Shown: positions 5,984 through 12,183 of the stretch, one piece after another | Layout: each line of letters begins with the position of its first letter | Position numbering within the stretch: position 1 is the stretch's first letter | Assembly (NCBI GenBank): GCA_035294465.1 | Contig: DATGKW010000014.1 | Location: forward strand, 1 to 12,183 | Source: Paraktedonobacter sp035294465 | GTDB lineage: Bacteria; Chloroflexota; Ktedonobacteria; Ktedonobacterales; Ktedonobacteraceae | DNA length: 12,183 bases | Reading direction: 5' to 3' | Made by a program: the position numbers and the translations under genes | The notes under the pieces: model-generated | What the model saw: only the letters and a program-made list of their open reading frames with translations | Databases searched by the model: none | Told to the model about the DNA's origin: nothing

Positions 5984-6988
5984 TTATTCCGACGGCTTAC
6001 TCCGCAGAAAAACCTGTAAAAGCTCCACCTCAATATCCTGCCAGACAAGCTGGCGGGCCTCCTGCAGGGTGATCTGCCTGTGTGCGGCAACCGCCTCGGC
6101 AAACTTTTGCGAGACGCGCTGATTGAAATCGCGAAAATAGGGAGCTTGCTTTTCCTCCGACGGCATTATTCTCAGATCGATATCTTCGAGTCGATAAAAC
6201 TCCACCGGCTCAAAAATCAGGGAGGTCAGGTGGGCGTAGCGTTCCAGTAGGGAGACACGTGTGGGTGTGAAAAAGTGCTCCTGGGTGCTGGAAACGAGCA
6301 AGCCACCGGCCACGTTGGCCATGCGGCAAAGAGGAAAAGCTGCCACGCTCTGTTCAAACGAAGTCCAGTTCGCGGGGAGAAAGGTTGTTTCATGTTTGCT
6401 ATTGATAAAGTCTGGACGTGCAGTGCTAATGACATGGCCTACCAGCGATTCAGCTCCAAGAAACATTGTTTTCTGCGCCAGGTCGGGCTTCCAGGGGGGT
6501 GTGCCCATCCCACCAACTTCACGTAAGCTGCGCACCTTTCCATCGTGGCGCGGCAGCACGCAGCAAACCAGGCTGACCGACATGCCCAGCCGGTCGGAGT
6601 CAAATTGCTCAAGTATCTGCCGAAAGATGAGATCCTGGATCGTCTGGCGACACATCGGCGCGGGAGTAAGCGCGAGTGCGCTGAGAACGCGCGCGTAGAA
6701 GTCAGCAGGAATTTCTGGCTGAGCCTGATCCAACAGCGCGTGCTCCTGCAAGAGACCAGGAAAGTCAACAGAAACCATCTGGGCAAAAGCAGCCTGGGTC
6801 TCAAAAGGAAGGGCTTTAAGTAAGGTGCGCATATTTTCATCGCGTGGCCTGGAGCTTCCACTGGCCCAGCGCTGAAGCGTGATCGTTCGGACATGCGCTG
6901 CCTCAGCGATGCGCTCTCTTTCCTGCGCATTTTCTATCAGTTGCCCCAGGAATTCCTGCCAGGTTGATGGCTCGTGACCCTTTTCCAT
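5984..6988 (-). CDS. XRE-type HTH regulator with GAF-like sensor domain (334 aa)
   Basis: Residues about 10-62 form an XRE-type helix-turn-helix (ERIAEAAHVRTITLQRWASGSSRPR is its core, 25-49). Residues about 112-262 have the layout of a GAF domain, including GAESLVGHVISTARPDFI (178-195), the strand pair SVAAFPLCR and ANVAGGLLVSS, and the helix RVSLLERYAHLTSLIF. The last 70 residues are helical. It is probably a cytoplasmic ligand-responsive DNA-binding regulator; the ligand is unknown. It is convergent with the cellulase, so a regulatory link is possible but only by proximity. The minus-strand leader shows TATAAT (plus 7008-7013) with no clear -35, and AGGGAAG 11 bases before the ATG. Confidence 0.85.
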   Translation of the reverse strand: MEKGHEPSTWQEFLGQLIENAQERERIAEAAHVRTITLQRWASGSSRPRDENMRTLLKALPFETQAAFAQMVSVDFPGLLQEHALLDQAQPEIPADFYARVLSALALTPAPMCRQTIQDLIFRQILEQFDSDRLGMSVSLVCCVLPRHDGKVRSLREVGGMGTPPWKPDLAQKTMFLGAESLVGHVISTARPDFINSKHETTFLPANWTSFEQSVAAFPLCRMANVAGGLLVSSTQEHFFTPTRVSLLERYAHLTSLIFEPVEFYRLEDIDLRIMPSEEKQAPYFRDFNQRVSQKFAEAVAAHRQITLQEARQLVWQDIEVELLQVFLRSKPSE

Positions 6989-7065
6989 ATCTCAATACTT
7001 CCCTGCAATTATAAACTAGTTGGCAGGAATGCGTCTTACCAATTGCGAAGCCTTCGGCCCTTTGT

Positions 7066-7104
7066 AAAAAAAGCCGGTAAAGCGGCCAATGTTGGCCTGA
7101 CCGG
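7066..7104 (-). terminator. Minus-strand terminator-like hairpin upstream of the XRE-GAF gene
   Basis: On the minus strand CCGGT (plus 7100-7104) pairs with ACCGG (7074-7078), with a nested GGCCA/TGGCC stem (7093-7097/7084-7088), and a run of seven T follows (plus 7066-7072). It lies about 80 bases before the XRE-GAF start, so it could end an unknown minus-strand RNA or attenuate that gene. The interior loop is asymmetric, so the fold is only moderately convincing. In the 7105-7270 stretch I see no gene. Confidence 0.4.
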
Positions 7105-7270
7105 AGAATTGATCCTTTGTTGAACATATCCTACCACTTTTCGCGAACGATAGCAACAGGGAAAGAAAAGCAGGCCAATACACAGTCAGCTGAGAGCTTT
7201 GGTGCAGAATTGAGAGCGGCTGGAATGCCTCATCTGCACATTTCTGTAGGAAAACGAGGTCTGGTGATCC

Positions 7271-7300
7271 TTGACGTTTGTTGCTATGATTGGGTATAGT
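7271..7300 (+). promoter_or_regulatory. Sigma70-type promoter upstream of the leader RNA
   Basis: TTGACG (7271-7276) and TATAGT (7295-7300) each match consensus at five of six bases and are separated by 18 bases. The predicted start is near 7306, and transcription would run into the leader and terminator below. Confidence 0.65.
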
Positions 7301-7305
7301 GAGAT

Positions 7306-7399
7306 AAGAAACACATTGCTCTTGCGATGAAGCTCGCACAATGCCAGAATATGGGCTAATAGCTTCTACATACTGCCACGCAGAAGTAGAAGCTTTTTT
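7306..7399 (+). ncRNA. Candidate ~95-base leader RNA / attenuator
   Basis: The stretch begins at the predicted start of the promoter at 7271-7300 and ends in a perfect terminator. It contains a small hairpin TGCGA/TCGCA (7323-7327/7334-7338). GAAGCT at 7329-7334 is complementary to AGCTTC at 7361-7366, which is the 5' arm of the terminator, so a mutually exclusive antiterminator pairing is possible. No open frame with a ribosome binding site is seen in it. It may be a stand-alone small RNA or the attenuated leader of the 556-aa gene. Confidence 0.4.
7361..7399 (+). terminator. Intrinsic terminator between promoter and the 556-aa gene
   Basis: AGCTTCTAC (7361-7369) pairs perfectly with GTAGAAGCT (7386-7394) around a 16-base loop, and the T6 run covers 7394-7399. 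It sits 39 bases before the start codon of the downstream gene on the same strand. Confidence 0.75.
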
Positions 7400-7437
7400 A
7401 TTTATACTCTATAGATGGGTGAAGGGGTCGCAAAGCT

Positions 7438-9108
7438 ATGCTGAAGAAGGGACATGAGCCGATCCTGATCGAAGTGCTGGTACGTGAGCCTCGGTGTGAT
7501 AGCCCTGTCTATACCTGGGATGCTGAACGTACTCGTCTGCGTCTGACAGGTGTCTATCGCGCCAGGCCCGGCCTACCTGCTGATCTTGCTATTCTGCCTC
7601 TCGAAGGGAAGACCGAGCTGCCAGTATTGCTGCTCCATCACATGAGCATTGCGCCGGAAACATACGTGCAGGCTTGCCTGCTCGGTGCGCTGTTTCCTGG
7701 TCGGTCCGCGCAGCATCATGGCGCGTTGCCAGCGGAAGGCTGGGTCTTTATCGCGGCAGTTTATGCCGATGAGGCTTTCTCCGCGCAGTTCTCCCTCGAC
7801 ACACTCCCACCGGTCCAGCAAGCAGCCTTGAGAGCTTATCTGCGAGAGCAAGTGCGCGGGGAGCAGGGAGAGCAACCTTCTGGAGAAACTGACTCGACCG
7901 GAATCGAGACGTGTGATGCCGGGGCTGCCGCGCGTCTGATCCGCGAAACGCGCCTGTTTCTCAAACGCGAGCAGCGTGCTCGTTCTCAGAGAAACGCGTG
8001 GTTTGAACGGAATGTGGAAGAGAAGCCTGTTGCCTGGCGGGCCGTCGAAGGGCTTGCCGAGTCGCTGCGCCTGGCAGTGCAGCGCGATGCGTTGTTTGCG
8101 CACAGCAAAGAGGCGCCCCACGCTCAGGCAGAACATCTCATCCGCTTTGTGCCTCAACGTTTCCAGCACGCTCTGGCGCGATTGCTGCTCGATGACGAAC
8201 GCCTGCTGGCTTTTGTCGAGCGCCCTTTGCTCCGGCACCGCACCGGCCCCCTGGGTTTGCAGACGTGGCGCTCGAACGAGGGCCTTTTCCTGGTGACCGA
8301 CCGGCAGGCGCTCTGGCTGCGCGATTTCACCACCCCCGGCAGCACATTCGCTGAAGGAGGCTATATTGCGCGCATGGTTCCTCTGGAGCGCCTGCGCAGT
8401 ATCACGGTTCTTGCGCCTGGCAGTGCCCCCGGTGCATTTGCAGGGCGCCTGGACGCGAGCAATTTGCCCTATCAGCGCCTGGTATTGGAAGTAGAGGGCG
8501 CGGGAGGTGTGGAACTGCTGACCATCGAGTTTCCGCACAAGGCTGAAGTGGAAAAAGCGCTGGCGAGGATGAGAGCAATCCTGCATGCTTTCCTGCCATT
8601 GGCGGATGGGAGCAAGGACCGCCGTCTGCGCCGCCTGCCGGTCGTCGAGATATGGATGCCGCAGGGAACTGAAGCAGCCCGGTTGGCCGGGCTGGGTGGG
8701 ATTGTTCCCGCTGCCCTTACCGAGCGTCTGAAGCAGCAACTGGCCGAGAGCACCAGGCAAACGGGCGAAGAGATCCTGGTCTCCGTTCTGGTGCCCGCGC
8801 TGGAGGGCTTTCGGACCCCGGCGCGACTTGTGGCGCTAACGCACCAGGCGCTCCTGGTCATTGATGATGACAAAGCGAGCCGCCGCGAGGCGAAGGACGT
8901 ACCGGTGCAGCGCTACGCGCTCTCTACGCTTTCCTCAGCACAGTTGGAGTACTCCCTGCTGGGGTCGGGTCTCTCTCTCTTCGTCCCGCAGCTGGATGGT
9001 CATACCCGCCGGCTATCCGTCCCATTCAATAGCCCGGCGATTGCCTGGTTTTTGCCCCTCTTTACGCGCCTGCGCCTGCTTTTGAGCGGGTCGTATTACT
9101 CAAAGTAA
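7438..9108 (+). CDS. Degenerate pyrophosphatase-like domain fused to two putative PH-like domains (556 aa)
   Basis: By hand alignment, residues about 8-140 follow type I inorganic pyrophosphatase: PVYTWDAERTRLRLTGVY resembles the KYEID...DRVLY region, LPADLAILP resembles YPADYGFIP, and FIAAVYADEAFSAQFSLDTL resembles the IIAVPVDDPRYADIHDISDL region. Active-site positions are replaced: E. coli Glu20, Lys29, Glu31, Tyr55 and Asp70 correspond to Val15, Val24, Thr26, Leu50 and Val63. Hydrolysis is therefore unlikely and a binding role is inferred. A charged helical stretch (about 163-215) follows. Two beta-rich modules (about 253-385 and 440-550), each ending in a long helix, resemble bacterial PH-like domains, a weaker call. 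There is no signal peptide or membrane helix. ATG 7438 has GAAGGGG 10 bases upstream. Automated annotation may call it 'inorganic diphosphatase'. Confidence 0.7.
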   Translation: MLKKGHEPILIEVLVREPRCDSPVYTWDAERTRLRLTGVYRARPGLPADLAILPLEGKTELPVLLLHHMSIAPETYVQACLLGALFPGRSAQHHGALPAEGWVFIAAVYADEAFSAQFSLDTLPPVQQAALRAYLREQVRGEQGEQPSGETDSTGIETCDAGAAARLIRETRLFLKREQRARSQRNAWFERNVEEKPVAWRAVEGLAESLRLAVQRDALFAHSKEAPHAQAEHLIRFVPQRFQHALARLLLDDERLLAFVERPLLRHRTGPLGLQTWRSNEGLFLVTDRQALWLRDFTTPGSTFAEGGYIARMVPLERLRSITVLAPGSAPGAFAGRLDASNLPYQRLVLEVEGAGGVELLTIEFPHKAEVEKALARMRAILHAFLPLADGSKDRRLRRLPVVEIWMPQGTEAARLAGLGGIVPAALTERLKQQLAESTRQTGEEILVSVLVPALEGFRTPARLVALTHQALLVIDDDKASRREAKDVPVQRYALSTLSSAQLEYSLLGSGLSLFVPQLDGHTRRLSVPFNSPAIAWFLPLFTRLRLLLSGSYYSK

Positions 9109-9138
9109 ATCTGGCTGCTGTTGACCATGGTGTTCGTC

Positions 9139-9167
9139 TTGATACTCTTGTCCACCTGGGCTATAAT
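9139..9167 (+). promoter_or_regulatory. Near-consensus promoter of the RecD2-like helicase gene
   Basis: TTGATA (9139-9144), a 17-base spacer and a perfect TATAAT (9162-9167) lie 60 bases before the start codon. The helicase is therefore likely to have its own transcript. No terminator is seen between it and the preceding gene, so some read-through is possible. Confidence 0.8.
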
Positions 9168-9227
9168 AGAAAGCCCGAACTCTACTACGGCTTCACTGAC
9201 ATAAAATCAGCATAGATAGAGAGCCAG

Positions 9228-11498
9228 ATGGCCAGAATCGAAGGCTCTGTTGAGAGCATTGTTTTTCGTAACGAAGATAACCACTATACCGTTGCCCGCT
9301 TCCGGTCTGATACTCGCGGACATCCATCGCGCGGAGAACTGACGACCATTGTCGGGGCACTGCCCGGCGTGCAGGTGGGCGAGTTGCTCTCGATTGAGGG
9401 CGAGTGGGAAAACGATCCGCGTTATGGCCGTCAGCTTCACGTGGTCAGTTTTGTGCAGCGCCTGCCGGCCACGCCCGAAGGTATGGTGCGCTATCTCAGC
9501 TCTGGTCTGATTAAAGGCATAGGCCCTAAGAAAGCTCAGAAGATCGTCGATCATTTTGGCGAGCAAACGCTGGCCATCCTTGAGCAGCAGCCGGAACGCT
9601 TGAGCGAGGTAAAAGGTCTCGGCGTAAAGGATCGCGAAAAGATTATCTCAGCCTGGACAAGTCAGGCCGAAGTGAAGGAGCTACATCTCTTCCTGCAATC
9701 GCACGATGTTTCAATCAACCTGGCCACGCGTATCTATAAGCAGTATGGCCAGGAGTCAATCCGCGTGGTGCGCGAAAATCCCTATCAGCTGGCCGATGAT
9801 GTCTACGGCATCGGCTTTCGCACCGCCGACGAGATCGCGGTAAAGCTGGGGCTGCCACGTGACAGTGCTTCGCGCCTGGCCTCTGGCCTCAAGTATGCTT
9901 TGGCCCAGGCTGCCAATGAAGATGGACACTGCTTCTTAACCAGACAGGAATTGCTGAGCCGTGCTTCCGAGATGCTGCTCGCCTCGCCTGATCTGCTGGT
10001 AAGCGTGCTCGAACAGCTACGCAGCGACCGCGATATCTTTATTGAGCCGCCGCTTCCTCAACCCATCAGCAACGGGGATCCGGCAAACGCAGAAATTGAG
10101 CCAGAAGACGAAACGGCCTCCCAGCGCATCTATTTCGCCCCTTTCTGGCATGCCGAATACGGCTCGGCTCGCTTGCTGCGTGCTCTGCTGCGCACTCCCA
10201 GCCAGCTTCCTCCTGTCTCGCAGGCGAACTGGCAGGCTGTCTTCGATTTTCTGGCCGAACGGCGCAATATTGTACTGGCTCAGAAGCAGCGCGAGGCTGT
10301 GCGCATGGCCTATACTCATAAAGTGAGCATCCTGACCGGCGGACCGGGCACCGGTAAATCGACCTCGTTACGCTCTCTGCTGATGGTGTTGCGTAAGCGT
10401 CGGGTCAGGGTCGCGCTGGCAGCTCCTACCGGGCGAGGGGCCAAGCGCCTCACCGAGACGACGGGTGCGGCCAATACGCCGGCGAAAACGCTGCATCGCC
10501 TGTTAGAGTTTGTTCCGCACGATAATTCTTATCAGCGCAACGAAAACAATCTACTGCCTTATGACTTTGTAATTGTCGATGAAGTTTCGATGATCGATAT
10601 TCTGCTCTTCTATCATCTGCTCAAGGCGTTGCCGCCTACATCTCACCTGCTCCTGGTGGGCGATGTCGATCAGTTGCCCTCTGTCGGACCGGGCAATGTC
10701 TTGCGCGATCTCATACGCAGCGAGGTCATTCCCTGCGTGCGCCTGACCGAACTTTTCCGCCAGGCCGCCGCCAGCCAGATTATCGTCAACGCTCACCTCA
10801 TTAACTCTGGCCAGGTCCCGCCGCTCAAACCGGAGCCGCACAGTGATTTCTATTTCCTCGCCGAAGAAGATCCTGTGCGTGTGCAGCAGCGCGTGCTGGA
10901 CTATGTGCAGCGCCGTATTCCGAGCCATTATCAGCTTGATCCCATGACCGATATCCAGGTGCTCTCTCCCATGTATAAAGGCCCGGTCGGCGTCTCCCTG
11001 CTCAACGAGGAACTGCAAGCACGCCTGAACCCTAACGCAGCGAAACAGCTTGAATGGAATGGCCATACCTTCCGCCTGGGCGATAAAGTCATGCAGATGC
11101 GCAACGATTATGACAAAGGCGTCTTCAACGGAGATGTTGGCTGGATTCGCCAGATCGACGTGGAGGACTCGACACTCAAGGTTGAATTTCAGGGAGAGAT
11201 CGGCTCCCAGCTGGTCGAGTACGAATTTCACGAACTGGACGAACTGGTGCTGGCCTACGCGGTGACGGTCCACAAAAGCCAGGGCAGCGAATACCCGGCC
11301 ATCGTTGTGCCTCTCGTACAGCAGCACTACATGCTCCTGCAGCGCAACCTGCTCTACACGGCGATCACACGCGCCAAACGCCTGTGCGTGATTATCGGCC
11401 AGCCGCGAGCGTTGGAAGTGGCCGTGAAAAACGACCGCGTTGCCCTGCGCAACACCGCGCTGGCCGAACGTCTGCGAGCAATGCACGTGCTTGCTTAA
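9228..11498 (+). CDS. recD2: RecD2-type ATP-dependent 5'-3' DNA helicase (756 aa)
   Basis: A superfamily 1B helicase. The N-terminal part (about 1-90) is the OB-like region of RecD2. It is followed by helix-hairpin-helix motifs: LIKGIGPKKAQKI (about 93-105), EVKGLGVKDREKI, and YGIGFRTADEI near 195. The motor shows Walker A GGPGTGKST (371-379), Walker B DEVSM (451-455), GDVDQLPSVG (478-487), motif V/Va VTVHKSQGSEY (679-689) and motif VI LLYTAITRAKR (708-718). The length and N-terminal extension fit RecD2, which works without RecB or RecC in genome maintenance; no recB or recC is present in the window. The ATG at 9228 gives the family-typical start MARIEGSVESIVFRNEDN, although the upstream Shine-Dalgarno (AGAGAG) is weak. 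All core motifs are intact. Confidence 0.95.
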   Translation: MARIEGSVESIVFRNEDNHYTVARFRSDTRGHPSRGELTTIVGALPGVQVGELLSIEGEWENDPRYGRQLHVVSFVQRLPATPEGMVRYLSSGLIKGIGPKKAQKIVDHFGEQTLAILEQQPERLSEVKGLGVKDREKIISAWTSQAEVKELHLFLQSHDVSINLATRIYKQYGQESIRVVRENPYQLADDVYGIGFRTADEIAVKLGLPRDSASRLASGLKYALAQAANEDGHCFLTRQELLSRASEMLLASPDLLVSVLEQLRSDRDIFIEPPLPQPISNGDPANAEIEPEDETASQRIYFAPFWHAEYGSARLLRALLRTPSQLPPVSQANWQAVFDFLAERRNIVLAQKQREAVRMAYTHKVSILTGGPGTGKSTSLRSLLMVLRKRRVRVALAAPTGRGAKRLTETTGAANTPAKTLHRLLEFVPHDNSYQRNENNLLPYDFVIVDEVSMIDILLFYHLLKALPPTSHLLLVGDVDQLPSVGPGNVLRDLIRSEVIPCVRLTELFRQAAASQIIVNAHLINSGQVPPLKPEPHSDFYFLAEEDPVRVQQRVLDYVQRRIPSHYQLDPMTDIQVLSPMYKGPVGVSLLNEELQARLNPNAAKQLEWNGHTFRLGDKVMQMRNDYDKGVFNGDVGWIRQIDVEDSTLKVEFQGEIGSQLVEYEFHELDELVLAYAVTVHKSQGSEYPAIVVPLVQQHYMLLQRNLLYTAITRAKRLCVIIGQPRALEVAVKNDRVALRNTALAERLRAMHVLA

Positions 11499-11518
11499 TT
11501 TCAGTATCCTCAAGCGAA

Positions 11519-11564
11519 TCGATTTTCCGGGTCAGCACCGGGTAAGAATATGTGAGAAAATCGA
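11519..11564. repeat. Inverted repeat after the helicase gene
   Basis: TCGATTTTC (11519-11527) and GAAAATCGA (11556-11564) are perfect 9-base inverted repeats around a loop that itself holds two CCGG blocks able to pair. No T-run follows. It may stabilise the 3' end of the helicase message. The rest of 11565-11763 is AT-rich and holds no gene that I can support. Confidence 0.4.
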
Positions 11565-11763
11565 AGAGAGTTTCAGTTCAGGCTTTTGAGCAAACATCAC
11601 GCTTTCTTGAGATATTATCATTTGTTTATCCTTTTTTCTCCGTCGCGAGAAATTTTTGCAGGTATGTCTCTCTAAGAACATTACATGAGCACTTGCTGCA
11701 AACCAGCGCACTATTTAGTTTGTATACAAGCTTATTCAGAGGCAAAAAGGAGTATAGTTCGGC

Positions 11764-11994
11764 TTACTTCCCCTCGCTGTTTTGCAACGCTCGTGTAAGC
11801 AAGCGGAGGAAAAAGGCACGTTCGTCAGCAGAAAAACCCGCTAAGGCGTGAGCGTTCACTTCCTCTTCAAAGACAGCCGTCGTTTGTTCAATTGCTTGGC
11901 CTTGCTCAGTCAGGAACACCCGTTGCACTCTTTTCCCTCCTGGCCTCCTTGCAAAAACTTGAGCCTCACCCTTTCGCCGGAGTTCCACCAACAA
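11764..11994 (-). pseudogene. N-terminally truncated MarR-family regulator remnant
   Basis: The 76-residue frame matches only the second half of a MarR protein. It begins in the DNA-binding region (LLVELRRKGEAQV), continues through the wing (ARRPGGKRVQRVFLTEQG, normally RRPDPEDRRA..VRLTPEG) and ends with the dimerising helix ALAGFSADERAFFLRLLTRALQN. The first ~60 residues of the family are absent. The frame stays open upstream, but its translation is not MarR-like, there is no ATG (only a TTG at 11994), and no ribosome binding site. The tRNA promoter lies where the missing 5' part should be. I infer a decayed gene rather than a functional short protein. Confidence 0.7.
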
Positions 11995-12028
11995 TTGGGT
12001 GCCAGGGACTTGAAAAATCAGCCAAAAC

Positions 12029-12057
12029 TTGACAGGATTTGCCCGGACTGCTATACT
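12029..12057 (+). promoter_or_regulatory. Consensus promoter of the tRNA-Arg gene
   Basis: TTGACA (12029-12034), a 17-base spacer and TATACT (12052-12057) give one of the best promoters in the window. Predicted transcription starts near 12064, leaving a 5' leader of about 40 bases before the tRNA for RNase P to remove. Confidence 0.85.
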
Positions 12058-12105
12058 CTTTCCACAGAGGAGAGATGCTCCCCATAGCTGTAAAAAGCTG
12101 TGTTT

Positions 12106-12178
12106 GATGGTGTAGCTCAGTGGATAGAGCGCTTCCCTGCGGAGGAAGAGGTCGGAGGTTCGACCCCTCTCACCATCG
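12106..12178 (+). tRNA. tRNA-Arg, anticodon GCG
   Basis: A full cloverleaf can be drawn: acceptor GATGGTG/CACCATC (7 pairs), D stem GCTC/GAGC with loop AGTGGATA, anticodon stem CTTCC/GGAAG with loop CTGCGGA (anticodon GCG at 12139-12141), a 5-base variable loop AGGTC, T stem GGAGG/CCTCT with one G-U pair and loop TTCGACC, and discriminator G. A20 in the D loop and C35 in the anticodon are arginine identity elements. The anticodon would read CGC and CGU. The 3' CCA is not encoded. Confidence 0.95.
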
Positions 12179-12183
12179 CTATC

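Noticed and set aside
7016..7339. Minus-strand open frame of 107 codons between the XRE-GAF gene and the 556-aa gene
   Set aside because: No ribosome binding site and no family resemblance. It runs through the promoter and terminator-like hairpins, which better explain this stretch.
6961..7470. Both the XRE-GAF protein and the 556-aa protein begin with a KGHEP motif (MEKGHEP and MLKKGHEP)
   Set aside because: The similarity stops after the motif and the proteins are unrelated. I consider it a coincidence, not a duplicated start region.
7573..8760. Long minus-strand open frame of 395 codons opposite the 556-aa gene
   Set aside because: It is the antisense shadow of a high-GC coding region; the translation has no domain-like pattern and the plus-strand gene has a clear start and fold resemblance.
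10551..11513. Long minus-strand open frame of 320 codons opposite the helicase motor domain
   Set aside because: The plus-strand frame carries all helicase motifs, so this is a shadow.
11635..11657. TTTCTC/GAGAAA hairpin followed by T5
   Set aside because: The stem is only six pairs and AT-rich, in an AT-rich stretch; likely chance.
11552..11851. Plus-strand open frame of 99 codons starting with GTG
   Set aside because: It has no ribosome binding site and no recognisable domain, and its C-terminal third is antisense to the MarR remnant.

Overview
This window looks like a piece of chromosome from a soil or sediment Chloroflexota bacterium of the Ktedonobacteria type. That is inferred from content: long XRE-type regulators with large helical or GAF C-terminal parts, a secreted GH5 cellulase with a Thr-Pro linker and a CBM2, an ArsR/SRPBCC/VOC cassette, and a RecD2-type helicase. 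No rRNA or other decisive marker gene is present, so the taxonomy is tentative.

Layout from left to right. (1) A minus-strand two-gene unit (1843 to 148) encodes an XRE-type regulator and, overlapping it by 8 bases, a small Cys-rich zinc-binding protein. (2) After a divergent promoter region, a plus-strand operon (2035 to about 3862) encodes a VOC protein, an ArsR repressor and an SRPBCC/AHSA1 protein. Its promoter carries two related inverted repeats. Between promoter and VOC gene lies an internally deleted ArsR gene, a broken paralogue of the intact arsR 0.6 kb downstream. (3) A roughly 600-base leader region full of hairpins, the last resembling an intrinsic terminator, precedes a secreted cellulase (4240-5841). 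Two tandem hairpins follow that gene. (4) Convergent to the cellulase is a minus-strand XRE-GAF regulator. (5) A plus-strand promoter, a transcribed leader of about 95 bases ending in a textbook terminator, and a 556-aa protein follow. The protein's N-terminus resembles type I inorganic pyrophosphatase with the active-site residues replaced; its C-terminal part looks like two PH-like domains. (6) A RecD2-like helicase has its own near-consensus promoter. (7) The right end holds an N-terminally truncated MarR-type remnant on the minus strand, a consensus promoter that lies across its missing 5' part, and a tRNA-Arg with anticodon GCG.

The points most worth pursuing are the ArsR duplication and decay with shared operator sequences, the degenerate pyrophosphatase-like fusion with its attenuator-like leader, and the structured leader of the cellulase. 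I see no CRISPR array, intact insertion sequence, phage module or recognisable defence island.
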